A DNA stretch of 17,090 bases, taken from positions 1 to 17,090 of the forward strand of contig DATBFX010000484.1 of assembly GCA_036558305.1 (NCBI GenBank), in the 5' to 3' direction. The notes below the pieces were generated by a model. It was not told the origin of the DNA. It ran no database searches and saw only the letters and a list, made by a program, of their open reading frames with translations. Both the position numbers and the translations under genes were made by a program. Shown here in pieces: positions 7,312 to 14,725 of the stretch (within the stretch, counting starts at the first letter, position 1; the number at the start of each line of letters is the position of its first letter). Source of the stretch: DATBFX01 sp036558305 (GTDB taxonomy: Bacteria > Chloroflexota > Chloroflexia > Thermomicrobiales > UBA6265).

Positions 7312-8343
7312 CTACCGTTGCAGCACCGCGACGGCGTCCGCGGTCGCGGCGGCCTCGATTTCGGCACGGGTCGCGCTCAGGAAGTCGCCGGGCATCGTGT
7401 GCTTGAGGGCGCTCGCGGCGAGGCCGAGGTTAAGGGCACGTGAGAGGTTTTCCGCGTCGTCCAGGTAGCCGGCGATAAACCCGCCGGCGAAGGCATCGCC
7501 ACCGCCGAGGCGGTCGACGACCTCGATGTCGCGCCAGTCCGTCTGGGTGTACTCGTCGGATGTGCCGATCGCCAATGCGCGGAGGCGGAGGGCGCGGCTC
7601 GCGGTTGCTTTTTTGCGCGTGAGCACACACGCGGCGATGCCGAGGCGCCGCCGCGCGGCGCGCATCACCTCTTCGTGGTCGCCTTCGATCCCGAAAAACG
7701 TCTTCATGCTGCCGCGCCCGGCGAATATGACGTCCACCAGCGGCGCCAACTCGACGAAACAGGCGCGGGCGGCCTCCTCCGACCAGAGTTTGGAGCGGTA
7801 GTTGAGATCGAAAAAGACCGGCACGCCGGCCCCGTTGGCCGCGCGCACGGCGGCGAACGTCTCGGCACGAGCCCCGTCGCCGATCGCCGGTGTGATCCCC
7901 GAGACGTGGAACGCGGCGGCGCCTTCGAGAATCGAGGACCAATCGAAGGCGCCGGGCATGACGTTGGCGATCGCGGACCCCGCACGGTCGTAGGTGACCG
8001 CAGACGGGCGAGGATCGACTCCCTCTTCGAGGAAGTAGAGACCCATCCGCCCCTCGCGCTCCGGCACCCATTGCACGCCCGAGGTATCGACCCCATGCGC
8101 CTTTGCCTGCCGATCGAGATAGCGCCCAAGCGGGTTGTCCGGGAGGCGCGAGACCCACGCTGCCTGGAGCCCGAGGCAGGCGAGGGTCACCGCCGTGTTG
8201 AGTTCCGCGCCGCCGGGGCTGAGGTTGAGACTGATCGTCCGCTCGATCCGCTCGTTGCCCGGCGGCGTCAACCGGATCATTGCCTCGCCGAAATTGACCA
8301 CACGCGGTCGCGCCGGCGACGCCGCATCAGTGACGTTGTTCAT
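7312..8343 (-). CDS. kdgK: PfkB-family sugar kinase, probable 2-keto-3-deoxygluconate kinase
   Basis: A 343-residue ribokinase-fold enzyme expected to phosphorylate 2-keto-3-deoxygluconate to KDPG in the cytoplasm, with ATP. The N-terminal signature is SPGGAELNTAVTLACLG (42-58). The second PfkB signature is DRLGGGDAFAGGFIAGYL (277-294), with Asp283 as catalytic base and the usual Thr and Ala replaced (DRLGGGD for DTxGAGD). DLNYRSKLW (179-187) and MPGDFL (317-322) near the end are typical of KDG kinases rather than ribokinases. Start is the ATG at 8343 just upstream of VVNFGE; the frame stays open to 8493 without family similarity. It is divergent from the sugar ABC transporter at 8451, suggesting joint control and a uronate or aldonate-derived substrate. 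No aldolase gene is in the window. Confidence 0.85.
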   Translation of the reverse strand: MNNVTDAASPARPRVVNFGEAMIRLTPPGNERIERTISLNLSPGGAELNTAVTLACLGLQAAWVSRLPDNPLGRYLDRQAKAHGVDTSGVQWVPEREGRMGLYFLEEGVDPRPSAVTYDRAGSAIANVMPGAFDWSSILEGAAAFHVSGITPAIGDGARAETFAAVRAANGAGVPVFFDLNYRSKLWSEEAARACFVELAPLVDVIFAGRGSMKTFFGIEGDHEEVMRAARRRLGIAACVLTRKKATASRALRLRALAIGTSDEYTQTDWRDIEVVDRLGGGDAFAGGFIAGYLDDAENLSRALNLGLAASALKHTMPGDFLSATRAEIEAAATADAVAVLQR

Positions 8344-8347
8344 CGTT

Positions 8348-8355
8348 CCCCCCCC
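8348..8355 (-). promoter_or_regulatory. G8 homopolymer as ribosome binding site of kdgK
   Basis: Read on the - strand, eight G residues lie four bases upstream of the kdgK ATG, and no AGGAGG-like site occurs nearby. The run is therefore the only candidate Shine-Dalgarno. Homopolymers of this length are prone to slippage, which would change spacing. Confidence 0.5.
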
Positions 8356-8408
8356 GCTGCAACCCGCGTCCGACCCCTTCGGCACGTATTGTGCGGCAAT
8401 AGCCCAGA

Positions 8409-8423
8409 GCAGCGAAGCGCTGC
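8409..8423. promoter_or_regulatory. Small dyad in the divergent kdgK/ABC region
   Basis: GCAGCG and CGCTGC flank AAG in the 107-base region between the divergent kinase and transporter genes. It could be an operator, but an isolated 6-base dyad in GC-rich DNA is weak evidence. No clear sigma-70 promoter was seen in the region. Confidence 0.25.
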
Positions 8424-8437
8424 CGGTCGCGTGCGGC

Positions 8438-8445
8438 AAGGAGGT
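8438..8445 (+). promoter_or_regulatory. Strong Shine-Dalgarno that fixes a TTG start
   Basis: AAGGAGGT lies five bases before TTG 8451, where the permease sequence begins. It is a near-perfect anti-16S match and sets the start of the first permease gene. Confidence 0.75.
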
Positions 8446-8450
8446 GGACG

Positions 8451-9401
8451 TTGGCTGGGACGTCTCCAGCCGGGAAACTCGTCGGCACCCCACTGGCGCC
8501 CCGCGAAATCCCCCAGGCGGACAAGGCAGCCCGCAGACCGCGGACGGTCGGTCGGTGGGTGCGGCGTCACTGGCTGGACGCCGTGATGGTGGCGCCGCTC
8601 TTCCTGTACATCCTCTTTTTCATGCTCGTCCCGGTCTGCCAGTCGATCTACCTCAGCTTCGTCCACCCCGGAACGTCGGAACTCACGCTGGCCAACTACG
8701 ACGACATCGTCCACCGCAGCCAGTTCAAGGACGCCTTCGTCAACACGCTCGGTATCACCCTCCTCGGCGTTTCGATGGAGATGGTCGCCGGCATCATTAT
8801 CGCGCTGATGCTGGCACGCGGTTTCCGCGGTCGCGGCGTCTTCCGGTCGTTCGTGCTCGTGCCCCTCGGCGTGCCCACCCTCGTCGCCGGCGCGGCGATG
8901 CTCTACTTCGTCGGATTCAACGGCTACCTCAACAAGATCCTGTTCGATCTCGGCATCATCGACATCCCGGTCTACTGGCAGCAGAACGGCATCCGCGGCA
9001 TGTTCGCGATCGCCATCGCCGACCTCTGGAAAACGACGCCGCTGGTCGTGCTGATCTTGCTCGCCGGTCTCGAAGCGATCCCCGGCGACGTCTACGAAGC
9101 GGCGAGCGTCGACGGCGCGAACGGGTGGCAGCGCTTCTGGCACCACACCCTGCCGCTGCTGATGCCGGCGGTGACGATGGCGCTGATCTTGCGCGTGATC
9201 GATGCGTTCAGGATCTTCGACATCGCGATCATTCTCGCCGGGCAGGCGATCCCGGTGATGAGTTCCTTCGTCTACTTCGACTACAGCGCCGGCCGGACGA
9301 ACACGGCGGCGGCGGCGGCCGTGATCCTGCTGCTGATGATCATGGTCTTCGTCCTTGCCTACCTCTTCTTCGTCGCGCGGCGAACGGAGGAAGAGCGATG
9401 A
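8451..9401 (+). CDS. Carbohydrate ABC transporter permease, MalF/UgpA type
   Basis: A 316-residue inner-membrane permease subunit. A basic N-terminus (KAARRPRTVGRWVRRHW) leads into the first membrane span (about 43-63). Further spans fall near 98-121, 133-155, 184-206, 236-264 and 285-309. The cytoplasmic EAA loop that docks on the ATPase is EAASVDGANGWQRFW at 216-230, followed by HTLPLLMPA, as in MalF-type permeases. Start is TTG with a strong Shine-Dalgarno. The gene overlaps the next permease by ATGA (9398-9401), so the two are co-translated as a heterodimer. Substrate is inferred to be a sugar or sugar acid from family and from the neighbouring kdgK. Confidence 0.9.
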   Translation: MAGTSPAGKLVGTPLAPREIPQADKAARRPRTVGRWVRRHWLDAVMVAPLFLYILFFMLVPVCQSIYLSFVHPGTSELTLANYDDIVHRSQFKDAFVNTLGITLLGVSMEMVAGIIIALMLARGFRGRGVFRSFVLVPLGVPTLVAGAAMLYFVGFNGYLNKILFDLGIIDIPVYWQQNGIRGMFAIAIADLWKTTPLVVLILLAGLEAIPGDVYEAASVDGANGWQRFWHHTLPLLMPAVTMALILRVIDAFRIFDIAIILAGQAIPVMSSFVYFDYSAGRTNTAAAAAVILLLMIMVFVLAYLFFVARRTEEER

Positions 9402-10279
9402 GCGCGACCATCAGCCGCGGACCGCAGACCCAGGCGGCGGCACCGGCGCCCAAACGGCCGAGGCGCGGTTTCCAATGGACCGAACTCGGCTTCTGGATCC
9501 TGGCGCTGATCATCGCCGCGCTCTTCTTGCTGCCGCTCTACGTGCTGCTGAAGGTCTCGGTGAGCACGCTGGCGCAGGCAACGGCGCCTTCGCCGTCGTA
9601 CTGGATCCACAACCCGACCTGGGCGAATTGGGACCGCTTGCTGAAGTGGAGCATCATCGGTTCGCCGCTCCGGCACAGCCTGACCGTCGCCTTCGGCACC
9701 GCCATCATCGCCATCGTCATCGCGGCGCCGGCCGCCTACGTCATCGCCCGCCTGCCGCGCGACGTCCGCTACCTGGTCGTCCTCGGTCTCCTCCTGACGC
9801 GGATGTTCCCCGAGGTGATCATCGCGACGCCGATCGCCAAGAACTTCTTCAGTTGGGGATTGAACGATCGCGACGTTGGATTGATCCTCGCCCATCTGAT
9901 CAGGAGTCTCCCCCTCGCGGCCTGGGTCCTGGTCGGCACCTTCCAGGTCATCCCGCGCGAGTTGGAGGAGGCGAGCCACATCGACGGGGGCGGTCGTGTC
10001 GGGACGCTCCTGCGCATCGTCCTGCCGCTGGCCGCGCCGGGGATCGCGGTCGCCGGGATCTTCGCCTGGCTCGATTCCTGGAACGATCTCCTCTACGCGA
10101 TTTACCTCTTCTTGACGGAACGGACGCTGCCGCTGCTGACCTACTACTACGCGAACCGCGGCACCGTAACCGACGTCGCCACCTTCTCGATCATCCTGAC
10201 GATCCCGGTGATCCTGCTGACGATGGTGCTCCAGCACTGGATTCGCACCGGCTACTTGAGCGGTGCCGTGAAGGGATAG
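9398..10279 (+). CDS. Carbohydrate ABC transporter permease, MalG/UgpE type
   Basis: A 293-residue partner of the preceding permease. After a short Pro/Ala/Arg-rich N-terminus, the first span lies at about 30-54, with others near 95-117, 124-145, 160-182, 205-227 and 262-281. The EAA loop reads EEASHIDGGGRVGTLLRIVLP (190-210). The ATG at 9398 overlaps the upstream stop, and GGAGGA at 9387-9392 supplies the ribosome site; the open frame extends much further upstream only because of GC-rich coding bias. It precedes the solute-binding protein gene after a 103-base gap. Confidence 0.9.
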   Translation: MSATISRGPQTQAAAPAPKRPRRGFQWTELGFWILALIIAALFLLPLYVLLKVSVSTLAQATAPSPSYWIHNPTWANWDRLLKWSIIGSPLRHSLTVAFGTAIIAIVIAAPAAYVIARLPRDVRYLVVLGLLLTRMFPEVIIATPIAKNFFSWGLNDRDVGLILAHLIRSLPLAAWVLVGTFQVIPRELEEASHIDGGGRVGTLLRIVLPLAAPGIAVAGIFAWLDSWNDLLYAIYLFLTERTLPLLTYYYANRGTVTDVATFSIILTIPVILLTMVLQHWIRTGYLSGAVKG

Positions 10280-10382
10280 CAGGGTGATCTTTTCGCGTTT
10301 TCGGGACGACTCGTCCTGATTCGGCCGTCAGAGCGATTCGGGGCCGTCGTGGTGACGACTCCGGCGACAGGAGGTAGCTTCG
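10280..10382 (+). promoter_or_regulatory. Gap between permease and binding-protein genes
   Basis: No terminator-like hairpin is seen. A 13-base palindrome, GGACGACTCGTCC, lies at 10304-10316 and might be an operator or an mRNA processing hairpin. AGGAGGT at 10369-10375 is the ribosome site of the next gene. Higher expression of the binding protein could be set here. Confidence 0.35.
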
Positions 10383-11723
10383 GTGCAGACGTTCGACACG
10401 GATCGCGCCAATGCGATCGACGACCTACGACACGCGTTCTTTGCGGGTCGCTTGACCCGCCGCGAACTCCTCGTCCGCGCCGCGGCGCTCGGCATGACCG
10501 TGCCGGCGGTTTCCGCGCTGCTGAGCCGGCGAGAGGCAACGGCGCAGCAGGCGACCCCGGAGGTCCAACTCGGCAACTACAGCGGACGCAAGCTCTCCAT
10601 TTCGATCGCCCTCGCCGAGGACGAGGTACCGGTCTTCCAGGACGTCGTCATCAACGGGTTCAAGAACGCGACTAGCGGCGACGTCGAGGTCATCAAGATC
10701 GAAGCCGCCGACGTCATCAAGACGCTCCAGGCGCAGGTCGGATCGGGCAAAGTCGAGATCGACCTGGTCGTTCAGGACAACAACTCGATTGCGCCGCTCG
10801 TCGCCGACAATCTGGTCGAGGAGCTACCGGAGGCGCAGCAGCTCGTCCCGCAGCAGACGATCCCGGCGCTCCTCGACGTCCTCAAGTTCAACGACAAGTT
10901 CTACTTCTTGCCCGCCCGCCCGAACGTCCAGATCACCTACTACAACGAGACCCAGTTCAGCGATTGGGGCGTGCAGCCGCCCAAGACCTGGGACGACCTG
11001 TCGGCGACGGCGAAGACGATCAAAGAGAAGGCCGGTGTCGGCAAGGTCTCGATTCAGGGTGTCCCGACCGGACCGGTCGGCGTCACCGTGACGCAATTCC
11101 TCTGGCAGGCGGGCAGCGATCCGCTCAAGATCAACGACGACGCCGGCGCGCAGGCGTTCACCTTCATGCAGAACCTCAAACCGGACCTGACCCCGCAATA
11201 CCCGACCGCGACCTTCGACACGACGAACACCTACCTCCTCAACGAGAGCGTCGTGCTCGCCCAGAACTGGCCGTTCGGGATCAACGTGATCGTCGACAAG
11301 GGCGGGAAGAAGGACGTCAAGTCCTACTCCGGTTGGTCCGGTCCGCAGGGCAACGTGCTGGTCCTCGGTGGCGACGTGCTCGGCGTCGTCAAGGGTTCGC
11401 AGAACCGCGACATGGGGCTCGACTTCGCCAAGTTCTTCATGTCGAAGGACGTGCAGTCGACGCTGACCGCGAAACTCGGCTGGCCAGCCATCCGCACCGA
11501 CGCCTTCGGAGCCGTCCAGGACTGGCAGCAGCCGTACTTCCAATCGGTCAGCGAGGCGCTCCAAGTCGCGAAGGCACGGCCGACGGTCACCTACTGGTTG
11601 CAGGTCGAGAAGAGTTTGAGCGACGCCTTCAACGACATCGTCACCAACGGCGCCGACGTCAAGAGCACGCTCGACAAATACCAGGGCGAGATCGACCAGG
11701 CCAAGAGCAGCGCGGGCGGCTAG
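10383..11723 (+). CDS. Extracellular solute-binding protein (family 1) with Tat-like signal
   Basis: A 446-residue sugar-binding protein that delivers substrate to the two permeases. The N-terminus has TRRELL (25-30) followed by a hydrophobic AALGMTVPAVSALL stretch and a possible ATA-QQ cleavage site near residue 54. This fits a twin-arginine signal rather than a Sec lipoprotein signal, and there is no lipobox Cys. The mature part shows family-1 binding-protein patterns: KLSISIALAEDE, DLVVQDN, LKFNDKFYFLPARPNVQITYYNE and PKTWDDLSATAKTIKEK. GTG is chosen as start because AGGAGGT lies seven bases upstream. Third position in the operon is unusual, as binding proteins usually come first. It is followed by a hairpin at 11754-11783. 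Confidence 0.9.
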   Translation: MQTFDTDRANAIDDLRHAFFAGRLTRRELLVRAAALGMTVPAVSALLSRREATAQQATPEVQLGNYSGRKLSISIALAEDEVPVFQDVVINGFKNATSGDVEVIKIEAADVIKTLQAQVGSGKVEIDLVVQDNNSIAPLVADNLVEELPEAQQLVPQQTIPALLDVLKFNDKFYFLPARPNVQITYYNETQFSDWGVQPPKTWDDLSATAKTIKEKAGVGKVSIQGVPTGPVGVTVTQFLWQAGSDPLKINDDAGAQAFTFMQNLKPDLTPQYPTATFDTTNTYLLNESVVLAQNWPFGINVIVDKGGKKDVKSYSGWSGPQGNVLVLGGDVLGVVKGSQNRDMGLDFAKFFMSKDVQSTLTAKLGWPAIRTDAFGAVQDWQQPYFQSVSEALQVAKARPTVTYWLQVEKSLSDAFNDIVTNGADVKSTLDKYQGEIDQAKSSAGG

Positions 11724-11753
11724 CGATCGGCAAACGGCAGAAGGTTGGATCAA

Positions 11754-11783
11754 GCGGGCGGTCCCCGATCGGGGACCGCCCGC
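11754..11783 (+). terminator. 30-base perfect GC palindrome after the binding-protein gene
   Basis: Fifteen bases on each side pair perfectly around the centre at 11768/11769. It begins 31 bases after the stop. There is no U run, so it may stop transcription partially or protect the upstream mRNA from 3' decay. Either would separate expression of the ATPase gene from the upstream three. Confidence 0.65.
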
Positions 11784-11817
11784 CGCATGTCTGCCGCACT
11801 CGACGTCGTGATCGCTC

Positions 11818-11847
11818 TTGACAAGTCGCTGAAACGAAACGGAAAAT
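11818..11847 (+). promoter_or_regulatory. Candidate sigma-70 promoter of the ABC ATPase gene
   Basis: A perfect TTGACA (11818-11823) is followed after 18 bases by GAAAAT (11842-11847, four of six matches to TATAAT). It lies 35 bases beyond the hairpin that ends the binding-protein unit and would give a leader of about 125 bases. Confidence 0.4.
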
Positions 11848-11979
11848 CCCCGCGCACGTTGTAAGACGCCGCGACGCGCTCTTCCGCTCCTCTCAGGGGG
11901 GCCGAGGAATATCCCGAGAAGGCGTTTCCGGGCTGCGGCGCCGGCCGGAGCCCTGTAGTCAGTGGAGAGGAGACCTGCG

Positions 11980-13089
11980 ATGGCACGGGTTATCTTCGAC
12001 GGGGTCACCAAGCGGTACGCGGGCGGGAACGTGGCGGCGGTCAACGACCTCAACATGGAGGTCGAAAACGAGGAGTTCCTCGTCCTCGTCGGTCCCTCGG
12101 GCTGCGGCAAATCGACCGCGATGCGGATGGTGGCCGGTCTCGAAGAGATCACCGAGGGCCGGATCATCATCGGCGACCGCGTCGTCAACGACCTGCCGCC
12201 GAAGGATCGGGACGTGGCGATGGTTTTCCAGAGCTACGCGCTCTATCCCCACATGACGGTCCGCGACAACCTCGCCTACCCACTCAAGCTGCGCAAGGTC
12301 CCCAAGGCCGAGCGCGAAACCCGCGTCCGCGAGGCCGCCCGCACCCTCGACATCGAACCGTTCCTCGACCGCAAACCGAAGGCGCTCTCCGGCGGTCAGC
12401 GCCAGCGCGTCGCCCTCGGCCGCGCCATCGTCCGCAACGCCGACGTCTTCCTGATGGACGAGCCCCTCTCGAATCTCGACGCCAAACTCCGCGTCCAAAC
12501 CCGCGCCGAGTTGATCAAACTCCACGAGCGCGTCCAGACGACGACGATCTACGTCACCCACGACCAGGTCGAGGCGATGACGATGGGAGACCGCATCGCC
12601 GTGATGAGTCTCGGCGTCCTCCAGCAACTCGACACGCCGCAGAATCTCTACGACGTCCCGGCCAACAAGTTCGTCGCCGGGTTCATCGGTTCGCCGTCGA
12701 TGAACTTCATCGACGTCACCATCCAGCAGGGCGACGGCGGACTCTACGCGGTCACGCCCGGTTTCCGGATGCGGGTGCCGGACCAGAAGGTCAACCCGCT
12801 GCGCGGCTACATCGGCCAGAACATCACGATGGGGATCCGTCCCGAGCACATCGCCGAGAAAACGCGCCTGAACGGCACAGCGCCGCCGGACTCCGTGATC
12901 CCGGTGACGGTCGACGTGGTCGAGCTCCTCGGCAACGAGATCTTCGTCTATCTGACGACCGACCACAACGCGACGCTGACCGCCCGCATGGACCCGGACA
13001 TGCGCCTCACCCGCGGCCAGAAGATCGAAGTGGCCGCCCCCTCCGATAAGATGCACTTCTTCGATCCGGCGTCGGAGCAGGCGATCTGA
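11980..13089 (+). CDS. Sugar ABC transporter ATP-binding protein, MalK/UgpC/MsmX type
   Basis: A 369-residue ATPase that powers import. All motifs are intact: Walker A GPSGCGKST (38-46), Q-loop Gln84 in VFQSYALYPHM, signature LSGGQRQ (136-142), Walker B DVFLMDEP (155-162), D-loop SNLD and switch His194 in VTHDQ. The C-terminal part (about 235-369) is the TOBE/OB-type regulatory domain typical of CUT1 sugar transporters. ATG 11980 has GAGAGGAGA six bases upstream; a GTG at 11962 lies within this ribosome site and is rejected. The gene is separated from the binding-protein gene by 256 bases with a hairpin and a promoter candidate, so it may be independently expressed and shared among several sugar importers, as known for MsmK/MsmX. 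Confidence 0.93.
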   Translation: MARVIFDGVTKRYAGGNVAAVNDLNMEVENEEFLVLVGPSGCGKSTAMRMVAGLEEITEGRIIIGDRVVNDLPPKDRDVAMVFQSYALYPHMTVRDNLAYPLKLRKVPKAERETRVREAARTLDIEPFLDRKPKALSGGQRQRVALGRAIVRNADVFLMDEPLSNLDAKLRVQTRAELIKLHERVQTTTIYVTHDQVEAMTMGDRIAVMSLGVLQQLDTPQNLYDVPANKFVAGFIGSPSMNFIDVTIQQGDGGLYAVTPGFRMRVPDQKVNPLRGYIGQNITMGIRPEHIAEKTRLNGTAPPDSVIPVTVDVVELLGNEIFVYLTTDHNATLTARMDPDMRLTRGQKIEVAAPSDKMHFFDPASEQAI

Positions 13090-13091
13090 CG

Positions 13092-13206
13092 AGACGGACA
13101 GACGGACAGACGGACAGACGGACAATACGAAGAACGGCCGGGAGCTTTCCCGGCCGTTCGCGTTTCTCTCTTCTGTCCGTCTGTCCGTCTGTCCGTCTGT
13201 CCGTCT
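13092..13206. repeat. Inverted pair of octamer tandem repeats between convergent genes
   Basis: Four exact copies of GACGGACA (13093-13124) face four exact copies of TGTCCGTC (13174-13205); with one flanking base pair this makes a 33-bp perfect inverted repeat. The right arm runs into the stop codon of the Hsp20 gene, and the left arm starts a few bases after the ATPase stop. A second, independent hairpin is nested in the 49-base centre. Confidence 0.9.
13132..13159. terminator. Nested hairpin terminator, bidirectional
   Basis: Arms 13132-13143 and 13148-13159 pair over 12 bases around a GCTT loop. A pyrimidine-rich stretch (GCGTTTCTCTCTTC) follows on the + strand. Its position between the convergent ATPase and Hsp20 genes fits a shared intrinsic terminator. 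Confidence 0.75.
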
Positions 13207-13711
13207 ACTTCTCGCCCGCCGCGATCGCCTCGCTCTCGGCGGCACCGGCGACGCGGACCTTGATCTGCTTCGGCTTGGCCTGCTCGGCCTTCGGCAGGCG
13301 AAGGCGAAGGATGCCCTGCTCGAAGGTGGCGTCGGCCTTGGCGGAGTCGACCTCGATCGGGAGCGTGACCGAGCGGGTGAACGTCCCGTGCGGCAACTCG
13401 TGCAGGTACCAGGTGGCGTTCTTGGCCTCTTCGGACTGGGCGACGTTCGGCGTCTTGCCGCTCAGCGTGACCGTGCCCTGGTTGATCGTGATCTCGATGT
13501 CCTCCGGGCGCAGACCCGGCACGGCCGCGATCACGAAGACCTCATCACCCGTCGCGTAGACGTCCAGCGGGAGCGGCATCCGGCTGGAACCGTTCGGCGC
13601 CGCCGACCAGAACGAGCGGAACGGACCGCCGACGAAGCTGTCCTGCAGCAAGCGATCCATCGCATCGCGCAGACTGACGAACTCTTCCGCAACCGGGAAA
13701 CGACTGACCAT
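13205..13711 (-). CDS. Hsp20 family small heat-shock protein
   Basis: A 168-residue ATP-independent holdase that keeps unfolding proteins soluble. The N-terminal arm (1-47) is followed by the alpha-crystallin domain (about 48-141), starting PLDVYATGDEVFVIAAVPGL and ending in ATFEQGILRLRLPK, the family's most conserved strand. The tail KQIKVRV holds an I-x-V variant of the oligomer-locking IxI motif. I chose ATG 13711 because GGAGGG lies seven bases upstream; the longer GTG start at 13726 would overlap that ribosome site. Its own promoter is at 13784-13812. It is downstream of the peptide permease genes on the same strand but looks independently transcribed. Confidence 0.93.
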   Translation of the reverse strand: MVSRFPVAEEFVSLRDAMDRLLQDSFVGGPFRSFWSAAPNGSSRMPLPLDVYATGDEVFVIAAVPGLRPEDIEITINQGTVTLSGKTPNVAQSEEAKNATWYLHELPHGTFTRSVTLPIEVDSAKADATFEQGILRLRLPKAEQAKPKQIKVRVAGAAESEAIAAGEK

Positions 13712-13783
13712 AGGTGAACCCTCCACTCGTGACGTTGGTGAGAGAAATCACACACGTCGCCCTCACCGTTCTTCTCTGCGATA

Positions 13784-13812
13784 ACTCTATCAAAGTTTTC
13801 ATTTCTTGTCAA
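13784..13812 (-). promoter_or_regulatory. Sigma-70 promoter of the Hsp20 gene
   Basis: On the - strand a perfect TTGACA (13812-13807) is followed after exactly 17 bases by TAGAGT (13789-13784, four of six). The surroundings are markedly AT-rich for this genome. Transcription would begin near 13777, giving a leader of about 65 bases. Confidence 0.7.
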
Positions 13813-13837
13813 GAGGTCTACACGGATCGTATCAAAG
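13788..13837. promoter_or_regulatory. Direct octamer repeats flanking the Hsp20 promoter
   Basis: TATCAAAG occurs at 13788-13795, abutting the -10, and again at 13830-13837, upstream of the -35. The 42-base separation is about four helical turns. The arrangement suits a repressor or activator that binds same-face sites. It does not match CIRCE or HAIR elements. Confidence 0.4.
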
Positions 13838-13852
13838 ATTAGGTGCTCGGGG

Positions 13853-14725
13853 TTACCGCCGGGCCACGGGATCGAGCGCGTCGCGCAGTCCGTCGCCGGC
13901 GAGGTTGAAACCGAGCACGGTCAGGGCGATGGCGAGACCGGGGAAGATGCCGATGTAGGCCGCATCCAGGATGTAGCGTTGGGCATCGCTCAGCATCCGT
14001 CCCCACTCCGGCGTCGGCGGTTGGGCACCCAGACCGAGGTAACCGAGGGCCGAGACGAGGAGGATCGCGTTGCCGACGCCGATCGTACCTTGCACGATCA
14101 GGGGCGTCAGGATGTTCGGCAGGATGTGACGCCGCATGATCGCGGCGTCGGTCAACCCCGTCGCCCGCGCGGCGTCGACGAACTCGCGCCGCTTCACCGT
14201 CAGCGTCGATCCCCGCGCCAGCCGGGCGAAAATCGGCACCCCCACCAAACCGGCCGCCAGGCGCGCCGATCCCAGCCCCGGACCGAGGCGCGCGGCGATC
14301 ATGATCGCCAGCAGGATCGCCGGCAGCGCCAGCATGAGATCGACGAACGCCATGATCGCCAACCCGGTGCGACCTTCGAGGTACCCCGCGACGACGCCCA
14401 GCAGCGTCCCGCCGGCGAGTCCGACCGCGACCGAGACCAACCCGGAGAGGATCGAGTAGTGCGCACCGTGGACGACCCGCGCGAAGACGTCGCGGCCTGT
14501 CTCGTCGGTCCCGAACCAGTGCTCCCAGCTCGGTCCCTGCAACCGAACGCGCACGTTCTGGTGCGTCGGGCTCTCCGTCACCAACGGACCGACGACGGCG
14601 ATCAGGGCCAACACGACCAGGATCGCCAGCCCGACGACCGCCAGGCGGTTTCGGACGAAGCGGCGCCACACCCGCGCCGACGGTCGCTCCTCCCGCGCAA
14701 GCCGGACGACGGCGGCATCGGTCAT
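13853..14725 (-). CDS. dppC: Dipeptide/oligopeptide ABC transporter permease, DppC type
   Basis: A 290-residue inner-membrane permease. An N-terminal basic segment (RVWRRFVRNRLAVVG) precedes the first span at about 28-49; the periplasmic part has WEHWFGTDETGRDVFARVVHG, the standard DppC/OppC signature (67-87). Further spans lie near 90-115, 122-146, 158-172, 210-234 and 256-278. The EAA loop is EFVDAARATGLTDAAIMRRH (181-200). ATG 14725 overlaps the upstream permease stop by four bases, so the pair is translationally coupled. The open frame continues upstream only inside the neighbouring gene. No ATPase or binding-protein gene follows; Hsp20 does. Confidence 0.92.
   Translation of the reverse strand: MTDAAVVRLAREERPSARVWRRFVRNRLAVVGLAILVVLALIAVVGPLVTESPTHQNVRVRLQGPSWEHWFGTDETGRDVFARVVHGAHYSILSGLVSVAVGLAGGTLLGVVAGYLEGRTGLAIMAFVDLMLALPAILLAIMIAARLGPGLGSARLAAGLVGVPIFARLARGSTLTVKRREFVDAARATGLTDAAIMRRHILPNILTPLIVQGTIGVGNAILLVSALGYLGLGAQPPTPEWGRMLSDAQRYILDAAYIGIFPGLAIALTVLGFNLAGDGLRDALDPVARR

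Noticed and set aside
8135..9397. Long N-terminal extension of the second permease frame
   Set aside because: It is Arg/Pro-rich shadow sequence inside the first permease gene; the permease fold starts at ATG 9398 with a ribosome site.
13092..13206. CRISPR-like array
   Set aside because: Repeat units are 8 bases, contiguous and without spacers, and arranged as an inverted pair.
13712..13852. CIRCE or HAIR heat-shock operator upstream of Hsp20
   Set aside because: No TTAGCACTC-N9-GAGTGCTAA or CTTGAGT-N7-ACTCAAG pattern; only a short CTTGTCAAG dyad overlapping the -35.
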